Positions 26,298 to 34,617 of a DNA stretch of 55,853 nucleotides are shown here, piece after piece. How positions within the stretch are numbered: position 1 is the stretch's first letter; the number at the start of each line of letters is the position of its first letter. Source of the stretch: Microcaldota archaeon (GTDB lineage: Archaea > Micrarchaeota > Micrarchaeia > Micrarchaeales > Micrarchaeaceae); assembly GCA_021792395.1 (NCBI GenBank), contig JAJYUR010000001.1, positions 5,742 through 61,594 on the forward strand, in the 5' to 3' direction. The position numbers were made by a program, and so were the translations under genes. The notes below the pieces were generated by a model. The model saw nothing but the letters and a program-made list of their open reading frames with translations. It was not told where the DNA came from and did no database searches.

Positions 26298-27290
26298 TTG
26301 ATACGTGTTGATTGGATGATGAACCTGTTTTCTATTTACGCTTCTGCATTTCTGATTTCTGCCATTGCAATTGTCTTTTATGTTTTTGAATATGTATTGA
26401 AATCAAGGTATTCAAACATTGCATGGAATGCAGGGATTTTGTCAGCAGGGGTGCTCTTATTCTATCTGTTTGCTTCAAAACCAGAATACGCTGTTGCATT
26501 TGCTTTGGTATTAGTTCTATCAATGCTCCAGGTGCACTTCTATGGTTTACGCACCAGACGGTTCATTCCGTCTCTAATCATACTTGAAGCAGTTTTGGCA
26601 GGCTTGATAATCTTTGGATTGATTCCACTGCAGTACTGCCTTGTTGCACTCGCATTTGGAATTTTAGGGCCATTTCTTTATAGGACTATATGGCAGCACA
26701 GGATAGGCAGTAAAAAAATTTACAGCAGCATAGAGATATCACGGGATTTGGTGCAGATCGCAGTTGGAGCGCTCTTGATTATTATATTACTATCAGTAAA
26801 ATTTGAATATGCAATCGCAATCATACTTATACTTGTTATGACGTCGTATTCAATTAACGGAACGCTCTCTACGCTCAAAGGATCAAATATGCTTAGGATA
26901 TTTTCTAAAATAGAAAAACCTGGAGTAATATATGGACAGGGGGCTCTTTTCATAAGCATGGGACTTATATTATTTTTAGGTGCATTCAAGTCCGTTAATC
27001 TGAGCATATTCTTCATAATAACTCTATATTTCGCGGATGCAATTGCAACAATAGTCGGCTTATCGATAAGGTGGCCTAGATTGCCTTATAATAAAAAGAA
27101 ATCGGTTGCAGGAACGCTGGGGTTTTTTGCATGCGCTTCACTCGGCTATTTTTTCATAGGCCCATACGCCTTCGCATTTGCGGCATTACTTGCAGTTTTA
27201 GAGAGCCTGCCGCTTGGCAACAGGCTGGATGACAATATCATACTATCCATCGCATTTATCCTGCTTTCATACATTTTTATAGCCGGCTGA
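26298..27290 (+). CDS. Dolichol kinase / phosphatidate cytidylyltransferase-like membrane protein
   Basis: 330 residues with about ten to eleven hydrophobic helices. The C-terminal third has the signature of the SEC59/DGK1/VTE5 group of CTP-dependent lipid kinases: DAIATIVGLSIRWPRLPY, then KKSVAGTLGFF, then ESLPLGNRLDDN. These enzymes phosphorylate dolichol, phytol or diacylglycerol with CTP; a CdsA-like cytidylyltransferase is the alternative. The 6-base spacing after DUF2070 and the closeness of uppS favour dolichol kinase. Start is TTG 26298 or, more conservatively, ATG 26316. Its end overlaps the end of convergent nfo by 24 bases. Confidence 0.78.
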   Translation: MIRVDWMMNLFSIYASAFLISAIAIVFYVFEYVLKSRYSNIAWNAGILSAGVLLFYLFASKPEYAVAFALVLVLSMLQVHFYGLRTRRFIPSLIILEAVLAGLIIFGLIPLQYCLVALAFGILGPFLYRTIWQHRIGSKKIYSSIEISRDLVQIAVGALLIIILLSVKFEYAIAIILILVMTSYSINGTLSTLKGSNMLRIFSKIEKPGVIYGQGALFISMGLILFLGAFKSVNLSIFFIITLYFADAIATIVGLSIRWPRLPYNKKKSVAGTLGFFACASLGYFFIGPYAFAFAALLAVLESLPLGNRLDDNIILSIAFILLSYIFIAG

Positions 27291-28124
27291 TTGCATGATC
27301 TTCAGAAGTTCCCGCTCGTTGCTGCTATCATCTCCCTCGCCGTTTTCAGGCGTCTCCATTATAATGCATTTGTCATCTAGATAACCGCTTTTAAAAAGAT
27401 TGATGAACCCAGCCTCGCCTATGAAACCCTTTCCGATATGCCAATGCCTGTCCAAGCCGCTGCCCAGGCCGAATTTTGCATCATTTAGGTGTATCAGGCA
27501 TACCTTGTTCAAGCCCATGCTGTGCTCTATCTCTTCGAACATGCTTTTTACGCCCTTTTCTGTGCGCATATCGTAGCCTGCAGCGAACGCGTGGCATGTA
27601 TCTATGCAAATCCCTATATTTTTGGAGTTTATACCAGATATTATCTCTGCCATTTCGTTGAAGCTCGATCCCATGCTATTAGTATACCCAGAGGAATTTT
27701 CGAAGAGCATTTTGACCGATCCTGCCATGCGCATGGCCCTTTTTGAGAATTCAACTATGCGCTCAATGCCTGCATCTCTTCCGGAACCTACATTAGACCC
27801 CATATGCACGACGATGCTTTTTATCCCAAGAGCCTTGCAATTTTCCATGTTGCTGATTAGCAGCTCTATGCTCTTTTCCCATATATCCTGCTTCGGCGAA
27901 GCCGGATTACAAAGATATGGTGCATGCGCAAAGGGTATGGAATTGAATTCCTTTGAATATTTGAAAAACTTTTTTCCTTCAGATTCGTCTACGCGGTTTG
28001 CTTTCCATGACCTGGCATTTGCCGTGAATATTTGGAATGCTCCATATCCTTTTTCGCCGGCGTGCATGGCTGCATTTGATATCGAACCAGATATGGACAT
28101 ATGGAAGCCGTATCTTATTGCCAT
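27267..28124 (-). CDS. nfo: Endonuclease IV (AP endonuclease)
   Basis: 285 residues, the standard length. Metal-ligand motifs of the TIM-barrel family are all visible: SIVVHMGS, LFENSSGYTNSMGSS, GICIDTCHAFAAGYD, CLIHLNDAK, DRHWHIGKG and IMETP. It cuts DNA 5' to abasic sites in base-excision repair. ATG 28124 follows a minus-strand TATA box GGTTATAAAGC by about 25 bases, so the mRNA is probably leaderless. It is transcribed away from the histone gene. Identification is secure. Confidence 0.96.
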   Translation of the reverse strand: MAIRYGFHMSISGSISNAAMHAGEKGYGAFQIFTANARSWKANRVDESEGKKFFKYSKEFNSIPFAHAPYLCNPASPKQDIWEKSIELLISNMENCKALGIKSIVVHMGSNVGSGRDAGIERIVEFSKRAMRMAGSVKMLFENSSGYTNSMGSSFNEMAEIISGINSKNIGICIDTCHAFAAGYDMRTEKGVKSMFEEIEHSMGLNKVCLIHLNDAKFGLGSGLDRHWHIGKGFIGEAGFINLFKSGYLDDKCIIMETPENGEGDDSSNERELLKIMQSAGYKNV

Positions 28125-28195
28125 TGTTTATTGCACCTATGCTTTATAACCATATAATGTGCGCAAGAATACCGCTATTCAAGGAACTTAAATTC

Positions 28196-28207
28196 ATTTA
28201 AAAACCT
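28196..28207 (+). promoter_or_regulatory. TATA box of the histone gene
   Basis: CATTTAAAAACC lies about 30 bases before ATG 28235, predicting a transcript that starts at or just before the start codon. Confidence 0.5.
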
Positions 28208-28234
28208 TTTCATTTAATTATTATCTACTTTTAA

Positions 28235-28579
28235 ATGTGGGGTGCTTTTTTGGTCAAACAACGCGGTTTCAGTTTATATGATATAGAGGATTATTTAAAA
28301 GAAGCAGGTGCAGAAAGGATAAACGAGGGCGCAGTTCTGACGTTCGAACAGGACTTGGAGGATACTGTGAAAAATTTGGTAAGCGAAGCGAAACTGTATG
28401 CAGATTATGCAGGTAGAAAAAGCCTGATAACCCATTCCGACATAACTCTTATAAACCACAAACCAATAAGCGGACTGCATGGCAATGCGTTCTATGGAAG
28501 CCATAAGATTAAGAGGGTGCGAAGGAAGACAACCACGCGCCTTAATGCCAAAAAGATAAGGATTAGATCGCGTTATTAA
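28235..28579 (+). CDS. Archaeal histone with basic C-terminal tail
   Basis: 114 residues. Residues about 12-75 align with the histone fold of HMf-like proteins: YDIEDYLKEAGAERINEGAV, a middle helix DLEDTVKNLVSEAKLYADYAG, then RKSLITHSDITL. The conserved Arg of the first loop (AGAER) and the GRKS/D pair of the second loop are present. Unlike the common 67-residue archaeal histones, about 40 residues follow, with Gly/His-rich sequence and then a highly basic end (KIKRVRRKTTTRLNAKKIRI). Start is ATG 28235 (leaderless) with TTG 28250 as alternative. Its end overlaps convergent gpt by four bases. Histone assignment is good; the tail's role is unknown. Confidence 0.88.
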   Translation: MWGAFLVKQRGFSLYDIEDYLKEAGAERINEGAVLTFEQDLEDTVKNLVSEAKLYADYAGRKSLITHSDITLINHKPISGLHGNAFYGSHKIKRVRRKTTTRLNAKKIRIRSRY

Positions 28580-29637
28580 AGCAGCGCCATGGCCTTTAAC
28601 CCGAATGCTAAGGCTACGAATCCTATTTCAATTATCCACATGTAAAGCGATACCTCCCATTCCTTGCATCTCTTTATGTTCATTATTATGTGCGTCCAGC
28701 TGTATATCTTTTTGCCGTATGGAGGCAGGAACGTACCATCCTTCTGGATTTTTCCAAGATCAGTAACCTTGAATTTTTTTCTTGCATGCAGTATGAACTC
28801 TATTATCCATGGCATGAATATTATTAGCCCGAACGATTCCATGTTGCCTATTACCATTGCACCTACAATGGCAGCACCCACCCCGTATGTAAAACTATCC
28901 CCTGGGAGCACCTTTGCAGGATATAAGTTGAAAAGGAAAAACCCGAAAATCGATGCGGACAATACTGCGGATATCAGTGCGCCGGCATATGTGCCGACGG
29001 GCATGGATATGCTGTATAGCAGCATCGCAAGGCTAGCTATTAATCCGGTGCCAGTGGCTATGCCATCGAATCCGCCCAGTAGATTGAATGCGTTAGCGGC
29101 AAATATTACCGCAAGCGGCAGTATGATTAATGGATATAGTATGCCGAACGACACATTGCCTATGAATGGCAGGCGTATCACAGAAACGCCAGCGTTGACG
29201 GCAACGAGAGGTATTGCACCTATCAGCGTAAGCAGCGGCTTTTGCCATTGCTTTAGGCCCTTCCTGGTGTCCATCATATCGGTAGACTTTACCATTTTTG
29301 CCTTGACATTTATATCATCAAGAAATCCGACAAGCGATATTAGCACTACTGCCAATATGGTAGCGAAAAGGTATACAAGCGAGGCATTTGGGAGGTAGAA
29401 TGGATGCGCAGGGGATGGAAATCTTGTCCCGAATATGTATGTAAATATCCCTATGGCAAAACCGAATGCCACAGCAAGCCCTCCGCTGCTCGGCAATGTC
29501 GGCTTATTCTTTTTGTTGTGGTCAGGAGATGTAACCCCTGACTCAAGCATGTAGCTTTTTATGAAAAGCGTCGCTATTATAGTTATTGCAAATGCAGCCA
29601 ATGATGGTATTATTATAGTAAGGTAGGTGTGATACAT
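28576..29637 (-). CDS. Polyprenyl-phosphate GlcNAc-1-phosphate transferase (GPT/MraY/WecA family)
   Basis: 353 residues with about ten membrane helices. Family motifs: an early SPDHNKKNKPTLPSSGGLAV (the substrate loop before SGG), LVGFLDDI (metal-binding Asp pair), NAFNLLGGFDGIATG (second Asp motif) and a C-terminal cytoplasmic loop with HARKKF. The protein transfers a sugar-1-phosphate from UDP-sugar to a polyprenyl phosphate, the first step of N-glycan or surface-sugar assembly. The eukaryotic-like order of motifs fits the archaeal Alg7/GPT group. It belongs functionally with uppS and the dolichol-kinase-like gene. No peptidoglycan genes are near, so MraY function is unlikely. Confidence 0.9.
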   Translation of the reverse strand: MYHTYLTIIIPSLAAFAITIIATLFIKSYMLESGVTSPDHNKKNKPTLPSSGGLAVAFGFAIGIFTYIFGTRFPSPAHPFYLPNASLVYLFATILAVVLISLVGFLDDINVKAKMVKSTDMMDTRKGLKQWQKPLLTLIGAIPLVAVNAGVSVIRLPFIGNVSFGILYPLIILPLAVIFAANAFNLLGGFDGIATGTGLIASLAMLLYSISMPVGTYAGALISAVLSASIFGFFLFNLYPAKVLPGDSFTYGVGAAIVGAMVIGNMESFGLIIFMPWIIEFILHARKKFKVTDLGKIQKDGTFLPPYGKKIYSWTHIIMNIKRCKEWEVSLYMWIIEIGFVALAFGLKAMALL

Positions 29638-29654
29638 GGGACCAACCCATAATG

Positions 29655-29695
29655 TATTAAATTAGTATATCTTAAACAATAATCTATTATAAATA
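29655..29695. promoter_or_regulatory. Divergent promoter of GPT and NUDIX genes
   Basis: TTAGTATATCTTAA (about 29663-29676) suits the plus-strand NUDIX gene as a leaderless promoter; CTATTATAAATAG (29683-29695), nearly palindromic, suits the minus-strand GPT gene with a leader of about 25 bases. Confidence 0.4.
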
Positions 29696-29703
29696 GTGTT
29701 TAT

Positions 29704-30159
29704 ATGAAAAGGTGCATAGTCGCTGGAAGCATAATATTCAACGCGCCGAAAGACGAGGTATTGCTGATAAAGCACAAGAAGCTGGGCGTATGGCTGCCGC
29801 CGGGAGGTCATGTAGAAGCGGGCGAATTCCCCTACGAAGCAGCAGTAAGGGAGGCAAAGGAAGAAACTGGATTGGACATAGAGCTTCTCGGAAGCAGGGC
29901 TTTTGACTATTCGAACGACGAAGCCGCAACGTTGGTAAAGCCTTTCGCCACAATATATGAAAATGTACCTTATAAAGATGAAAGACACATTCATTTTGAC
30001 ATGGTTTACCTTGCAACTTCAAAATCTGGAGAGATATCGTTGAATCGCGACGAGTCAGACGGAATAAGATGGTTTAGTTACAATGATGTAAAAAACATAA
30101 ACACATTTGAAAACGTAAGGGTGTGCCTTATGTCGGCAATGAAAGAACAAACAGTATAA
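29704..30159 (+). CDS. NUDIX hydrolase
   Basis: 151 residues. The NUDIX box G-x5-E-x7-REx2EExG runs from Gly35 to Gly56 (GHVEAGEFPYEAAVREAKEE), with a hydrophobic residue next. The family hydrolyses nucleoside diphosphates linked to another group; the substrate cannot be inferred. Start ATG 29704 is about 30 bases from the plus-strand TATA-like element, so the mRNA is probably leaderless. tRNA-Arg begins nine bases after the stop codon and may share the transcript. Confidence 0.92.
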   Translation: MKRCIVAGSIIFNAPKDEVLLIKHKKLGVWLPPGGHVEAGEFPYEAAVREAKEETGLDIELLGSRAFDYSNDEAATLVKPFATIYENVPYKDERHIHFDMVYLATSKSGEISLNRDESDGIRWFSYNDVKNINTFENVRVCLMSAMKEQTV

Positions 30160-30168
30160 GCGGGTAAA

Positions 30169-30242
30169 GCCCTTGTAGTATAACTTGGACAGAACGCGGG
30201 CTTGCGGAGCCTGTGATCCGGGTTCAAATCCCGGCAAGGGCG
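30169..30242 (+). tRNA. tRNA-Arg (anticodon GCG)
   Basis: Acceptor GCCCTTG/CAAGGGC, anticodon stem CGGGC/GCCTG with loop TTGCGGA (anticodon GCG), T arm CCGGG/CCCGG with TTCAAAT, discriminator G. The D stem is weak, with GTAT facing GAAC (only two Watson-Crick pairs). No intron and no encoded CCA. It reads CGC and CGU codons. Confidence 0.92.
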
Positions 30243-30365
30243 CTTCTTATTTTCCTTGATGCCTGACAAATTAGGATTTGGTCTTCCAAACCATTCAAAA
30301 CTGTACATTTGTACTTTTTATATCATGCATTTTGCGTTTATATAGTGTCGTAGGATGCGAAAAGC

Positions 30366-30375
30366 TTTAAAAAGC
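30366..30375 (+). promoter_or_regulatory. TATA box of the 125-residue membrane protein gene
   Basis: CTTTAAAAAG about 35 bases before ATG. The short leader ends in CAGTGATATAAAATGGC, almost identical to the GAGTGATATAAATGGC before alba. Confidence 0.45.
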
Positions 30376-30405
30376 TTCTCTTGGCTTTATAATCAGTGAT
30401 ATAAA

Positions 30406-30783
30406 ATGGCAAAGAAAAAAATCAATGGTGCAGCATTTGCACTAGAATTCATTGGAAGCCTTTTCTTCCTTTTCTTAGTGTATGCGATGTCTGCAAACTT
30501 TTTTTCAGGCAGTAGCATATTTAGTGGATTTGGAGGGTTCTGGTTGCCGATATTCGTAGGAATAGGAACTATATCAGCCATAGCCTTGTTCTTGTTCAGC
30601 TTTACATACCTGACTGATCACCCATTGATGCATGAGCAGAAATGCAAAATGGGGGGCATGGGACTTTCAGTAGCCGCAGGAATCTCTTTCGTGGCATTGA
30701 CCCTTGGTTCTACAGGATACTTCCTTGTAGCAATAATAGGTTTTGTGATTGCTGCAATAGGGGCATTTGTAGGGTATAGCTGA
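30406..30783 (+). CDS. Small polytopic membrane protein of unknown function
   Basis: 125 residues with four hydrophobic helices (about 8-30, 42-64, 82-100, 102-123) and a short loop containing DHPLMHEQKCKMGG between helices 2 and 3, with two His and one Cys. The N-terminus is MAKKK, cytoplasmic by the positive-inside rule. It has its own promoter and a strong terminator, so it is a single-gene unit, and the good ribosome-binding leader and simple composition suggest high expression. No family is recognised. Confidence 0.78.
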   Translation: MAKKKINGAAFALEFIGSLFFLFLVYAMSANFFSGSSIFSGFGGFWLPIFVGIGTISAIALFLFSFTYLTDHPLMHEQKCKMGGMGLSVAAGISFVALTLGSTGYFLVAIIGFVIAAIGAFVGYS

Positions 30784-30792
30784 TTCCTTTTT

Positions 30793-30820
30793 GGCGCCCG
30801 ATTGGCGGGCGCCTATTTTT
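30793..30820 (+). terminator. Strong hairpin terminator
   Basis: Perfect 8-bp GC-rich stem GGCGCCCG/CGGGCGCC (30793-30800 with 30806-30813), loop ATTGG, followed by TATTTTT. It looks like a bacterial-type intrinsic terminator and lies 10 bases after the stop codon. Confidence 0.7.
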
Positions 30821-30865
30821 ACTATGATTATACCTTTTAATGGCATTTTTTTAAACCTGCGATAG

Positions 30866-30876
30866 GTTTAAATATT
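30866..30876 (+). promoter_or_regulatory. TATA box of the 327-residue protein gene
   Basis: GTTTAAATATT lies about 25 bases before ATG 30898, implying a leaderless mRNA. Confidence 0.5.
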
Positions 30877-30897
30877 TGGCAAACACCTAATTATTTT

Positions 30898-31881
30898 ATG
30901 ACTGGAATAAATATTCAAAAGGGAAGCAATAACCAAATTAGCCAGAAAAGCAACAGCTTTCTTTTTGATGGCGAAAAGGTTATAACGACCATGGATGAAG
31001 TCGTATTTTATAATAGGGCAGCTCGCATGGGCAAAAGTATGCATAATGCGCATGAGCGGGGTAAGGCACATTATGAAAATAAATATAATCCTAGTCAAAG
31101 CAGCGGGAGTGAATATAACCCTAAAATCTTAGCTTATGTCGGAAACGAAGTGAAGCGTGAGGGCACCTTAATAATCACAGATAAAAGGCTCATAATGAGC
31201 AAATCGGGAACTGATTTTAGCAGCCAAAATTTGATCATGAGCATGAGCTATGACCCAGAAACGATTAAAAAAGAAATAGAATATATCAGCATAAACAACA
31301 GGGAGGCCTTGAGGCAACTTAAGGAGAATAGCGACTTAAAATCGTTCTTGAAAGGAAAAAACCTTCCGTTTGCTACAAAATTTGGATTTATACCAAGCGT
31401 ATCAGCTATAAACGAAATAGAAATTGGTAAGGTTTTCAAAAGTATGAACGTTAAATATTCGGTCGTAGACCTTTATACAATAGAAAGAAAACACCATTTA
31501 AGATTGGAACCCGATGAGTATTACTTGCCGAATACTAAGCCATTGCCGCCATTACCTCCGAATGCAACAAAAGAGCAGATTAAGGATAGGAAAAGGGAGG
31601 AAAAAAAGCAGAAGAAAGACGTAAAGTCGTTAGAGAAATACAAAAAATTGCTCAGAAAAAATCAGGGAGATACTATAGCAAGGAAGGGCGCTTCTATTAT
31701 GATAGACAAGAATAAGATTATTGTCCCAAAACAGGTATTAAATTTTATACTGCCTGAAAAAAACCAGAAATCGGCAATAGTAGAGGAAGTAGCTAAAAGG
31801 ATAAACTCTGGAAAGGAGTACCTGAATAACAATAAGCAGGTAGAGCAGGATTATATATCTCTAAGGATGATGCGCAAGTAA
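30898..31881 (+). CDS. Unknown protein with PH-like segment and charged coiled coil
   Basis: 327 residues, no signal peptide or membrane helix. The pattern FDGEKVITTMDEVVFY followed some 75 residues later by KREGTLIITDKRLIMSKSG matches the strand pattern of bacterial PH/GRAM-like domains, in which an initial 'GE.V' strand pairs with a 'G.L.iTdkRli' strand. A Pro-rich linker (PLPPLPPNATKE) is followed by a Lys/Glu coiled coil (about 225-260) and a helical end. It is Lys- and Asn-richer than its neighbours, flanked by hairpin terminators on both sides, and may be an independently acquired gene. No function can be assigned. Confidence 0.72.
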   Translation: MTGINIQKGSNNQISQKSNSFLFDGEKVITTMDEVVFYNRAARMGKSMHNAHERGKAHYENKYNPSQSSGSEYNPKILAYVGNEVKREGTLIITDKRLIMSKSGTDFSSQNLIMSMSYDPETIKKEIEYISINNREALRQLKENSDLKSFLKGKNLPFATKFGFIPSVSAINEIEIGKVFKSMNVKYSVVDLYTIERKHHLRLEPDEYYLPNTKPLPPLPPNATKEQIKDRKREEKKQKKDVKSLEKYKKLLRKNQGDTIARKGASIMIDKNKIIVPKQVLNFILPEKNQKSAIVEEVAKRINSGKEYLNNNKQVEQDYISLRMMRK

Positions 31882-31927
31882 ACTGCTATACAGTGTATGT
31901 GGATTTGATAATCCTGCATGTTTGGCT

Positions 31928-31974
31928 GAAGACCCCAATTCCAGATAGATGTCTTCTTATTTTGGGGTTTCTTC
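31928..31974. terminator. Hairpin terminator between convergent genes
   Basis: GAAG-A-CCCCAA (31928-31938) pairs with TTGGGG-TTT-CTTC (31962-31974) around a 23-base loop, between the convergent stops of the 327-residue gene and rtcB. A T-rich stretch (TTTTTTCTTTAATTTTA) follows on the plus strand. Confidence 0.45.
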
Positions 31975-32010
31975 TCCCATTTTTTCTTTAATTTTATCAG
32001 TATGAATTCT

Positions 32011-33468
32011 TCATCCTTTAGTTACCCCCAGAGGGACCAGCCTTGCAACGATGTTGGAAATCTTTGCGCCTGCTATGCTCTTGACCACTTCGTCGACATC
32101 CTTGTATGCCCATTCAGCTTCCTCGCTTATGAGCTTTGTACTCCTTACCCTTACCTCTATTTTTTTTGTCTTTAGGTCTCCGAGCGTCTTCGACGCAGGT
32201 ATGTCCCGTATAGCTTGATGCCTTGACATGAGCCTTCCAGATCCGTGGCAGGAAGAACCGAAGGTTTCATCCATTGCTTCAGTCCTGCCTGCAAGGACAT
32301 AGCTTGCTGTGCCCATGCTCCCAGGTATTATCACAGGCTGCCCAAAATCGCGGTATATCTTTGGAAGCTCTGGACTTCCAGGACCGAATGCCCTGGTGGC
32401 GCCCTTCCTATGGACGTAGAGCTTCATCCTCTTGCCATTTACGTTGTGCTCCTCCAATTTAGCTATATTGTGCGCAACATCGTATACGATTTCCATGCCC
32501 AGCGAATCTGCGCTCTTACCAAACGCCTCTTCGAAGCTTTTCCTTATCGAATTCGTCATTATCTGCCTGTTTACGAACGCGAAATTGACCGCGGAGCGCA
32601 TCGCAGCCAGATAGTCATCAGCCTCCTTGCTGCCGATGTCGGCATAGCTCAATTCCGGGTCTGCAAGCTTTATGTTGTGCGATACCTGATATTCGCCCAA
32701 TACCCTAAGATAATCGCTGCATACCTGGTGGCCGTAGCCTCGAGAGCCGCTGTGAACCATTACTACAATCTGATTTTCCTGCAACCCGAATGCAGAGGCA
32801 AGCTTTTCATCCAATACCTTATTTACTTTTTGGACTTCTAGAAAATGATTGCCCGCGCCTAATGTGCCAAGCTGCTGCACGCCCCTGCTCTTTGCCATCT
32901 TGCTGACCTTGTCAGGATCGGCGCCCTTTATGCACCCATATTCCTCTATCCGTTCTGCATCGTCATTGAAACCGAAACCTTTGCCTATTATGTAGCCGAC
33001 GCCTTCAGTCGCAACCTTTTCAAGATCTGCATTTGTAAACCCAAGTTTTATCTTGCTGCCCACGCCACTTGGGACATTATTGAAGAGCCTGTCCATGAGT
33101 ATCTTTAGTTTCGGGGCAAGTTCCGTAGCGTCTAGATTTGTTTTAATTAGCCTTACCCCGCAATTAATATCGAAGCCTATTGCACCTGGTGATATTATGC
33201 CATTGTTTGCATCAAAAGCAGCAACCCCTCCCACTGGGAATCCATATCCCTCATGGCCATCTGGCATCACAAGCATCGCATTTACTATCGATGGCAGGGT
33301 TGTTGCATTGACTGCCTGCATGAGTGTCCTGTCCTTCTTCATGTTGTTTGCTATGTTCTCGTTTGCATAAACATGAACAGGCACGTTCATGCCCTTAGAT
33401 TCGTCCTTTTCCACTTCCCACAGAAATTCACTGAGCTTTTTTAGATTAACATTATTTGAATCCATCAT
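32011..33468 (-). CDS. rtcB: RNA-splicing ligase RtcB
   Basis: 485 residues, normal length and without intein. Hallmarks: MPDGHEGYGFPVGGVAAF, GFDINCGVRL (metal-binding Asp and Cys), GAGNHFLEVQ, VMVHSGSRGYGHQV, KLYVHRKGATRAFGPG (with the guanylated His region) and SSCHGSGRLMSR. It joins tRNA exons and repairs RNA with GTP and Mn2+. Neither tRNA in this window has an intron, so its substrates are elsewhere. It shares an AT-rich divergent promoter with the radical SAM gene. Identification is secure. Confidence 0.97.
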   Translation of the reverse strand: MMDSNNVNLKKLSEFLWEVEKDESKGMNVPVHVYANENIANNMKKDRTLMQAVNATTLPSIVNAMLVMPDGHEGYGFPVGGVAAFDANNGIISPGAIGFDINCGVRLIKTNLDATELAPKLKILMDRLFNNVPSGVGSKIKLGFTNADLEKVATEGVGYIIGKGFGFNDDAERIEEYGCIKGADPDKVSKMAKSRGVQQLGTLGAGNHFLEVQKVNKVLDEKLASAFGLQENQIVVMVHSGSRGYGHQVCSDYLRVLGEYQVSHNIKLADPELSYADIGSKEADDYLAAMRSAVNFAFVNRQIMTNSIRKSFEEAFGKSADSLGMEIVYDVAHNIAKLEEHNVNGKRMKLYVHRKGATRAFGPGSPELPKIYRDFGQPVIIPGSMGTASYVLAGRTEAMDETFGSSCHGSGRLMSRHQAIRDIPASKTLGDLKTKKIEVRVRSTKLISEEAEWAYKDVDEVVKSIAGAKISNIVARLVPLGVTKG

Positions 33469-33500
33469 AATCAGCCATTGCGTATTAAAAGCAAACGCTC

Positions 33501-33514
33501 AAATATAAATATTT
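33501..33514. promoter_or_regulatory. Shared TATA element of divergent rtcB and radical SAM genes
   Basis: AAATATAAATATTT is nearly palindromic and lies about 30 bases from rtcB and about 40 bases from the radical SAM start; it could place polymerase in both directions. Confidence 0.45.
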
Positions 33515-33551
33515 AATAGGGAAGATAGATTAAATATCTAATGGTGAATTC

Positions 33552-34613
33552 TTGGCTATAATAAAGCTTGCAGGCTTGGGCAAAGCAGCATTGGAAAGCA
33601 ATTTCAAAAAGCTTGACAAGCCGTATAAATTGAACTTCGCCATCACGTACTGGTGCCAGTCCAGATGCCTGACATGCAATATATGGCAGTTCAAGCCAAA
33701 GGGCGAGCTTACCATTGACGAAATAAGGACATTTGCAAAGAAAAACACTTCTTTTAAATGGATAGAGCTTACAGGTGGCGAGCCTTTCCTCAGGCCTGAC
33801 ATAGTTGAGATAGCAAAAACATTTTACGAAAACTCTAGGGGATTATACATATTGACAATGCCCACTAATTCGCTATGCAGCCACGATCTTATAATAAGGC
33901 GCATAAAGGAGATGCTCGATATCGGCATACCTAGAATAGCAATTACGATAAGCCTTGATGGATATAGGGAGCTGCACGACAAGATACGCGGCATACCTGG
34001 GAATTATGACAGGGCGATAACCACATTCAAGAGGCTGCATGACTTGCAGAAGGATTACAAGAATCTTTACTTCGTGTTCGGCTACACAATGAGCGGCTAT
34101 AACGAAGGGCAGTTTCAGAGGACGTTCGATGCAGTCAAGAACGATATACCTTATATAAAATATAAAGATTTTCATATGAACCTTGGGCAGATATCTTCTA
34201 ATTATTACGGCAATTCAAACCTTGACATGCTGGCAAAAAGGAAGAGCGTTGCGGATGAGCTTGAGAATATTATTGGTAAGAGGGAGCGAGACTTTGGGGT
34301 TATACCCAGAATAGAGCATACCTTCCTTAAGAAACTGGTTGAATATGTTAGGACGGACAGCATGCCCATGAAAAGCAAGAGCCTTGATGCATCGCTATTT
34401 TTGGACAGCTTTGGCAACATATTTCCATCCATAATGTGGGATCAAAAGGTAGGCAACGTGCGGGATATTGACTATGATTTAGGAAGGGTGTGGCACAGCG
34501 AACTCGCCAATAGCATAAGGGATGCCATAGACAGCGGCAAGGAGCCAAAACAGTGGACCTCGTGCGAGGCTTATCAGTCTATAACAGGCAATATGACCAG
34601 CTTGATAAAATAG
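33552..34613 (+). CDS. Radical SAM protein of unknown substrate
   Basis: 353 residues. The cluster motif is C-x3-C-x2-C at Cys35, Cys39 and Cys42 (YWCQSRCLTCNIW), followed by the SAM-binding GGEP at 75-78. The remaining barrel and C-terminal region (QWTSCEAYQSITG) has one late Cys, so a full SPASM domain with extra clusters is not evident. Nothing nearby identifies the product. Start is TTG 33552: GGTGA lies five bases before it and no other start codon is in frame upstream. It ends four bases before the convergent P-type ATPase gene. Confidence 0.88.
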   Translation: MAIIKLAGLGKAALESNFKKLDKPYKLNFAITYWCQSRCLTCNIWQFKPKGELTIDEIRTFAKKNTSFKWIELTGGEPFLRPDIVEIAKTFYENSRGLYILTMPTNSLCSHDLIIRRIKEMLDIGIPRIAITISLDGYRELHDKIRGIPGNYDRAITTFKRLHDLQKDYKNLYFVFGYTMSGYNEGQFQRTFDAVKNDIPYIKYKDFHMNLGQISSNYYGNSNLDMLAKRKSVADELENIIGKRERDFGVIPRIEHTFLKKLVEYVRTDSMPMKSKSLDASLFLDSFGNIFPSIMWDQKVGNVRDIDYDLGRVWHSELANSIRDAIDSGKEPKQWTSCEAYQSITGNMTSLIK

Positions 34614-34617
34614 GAGG

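Noticed and set aside
32245-32841. Plus-strand frame of 198 residues opposite rtcB
   Set aside because: Shadow of a secure gene.
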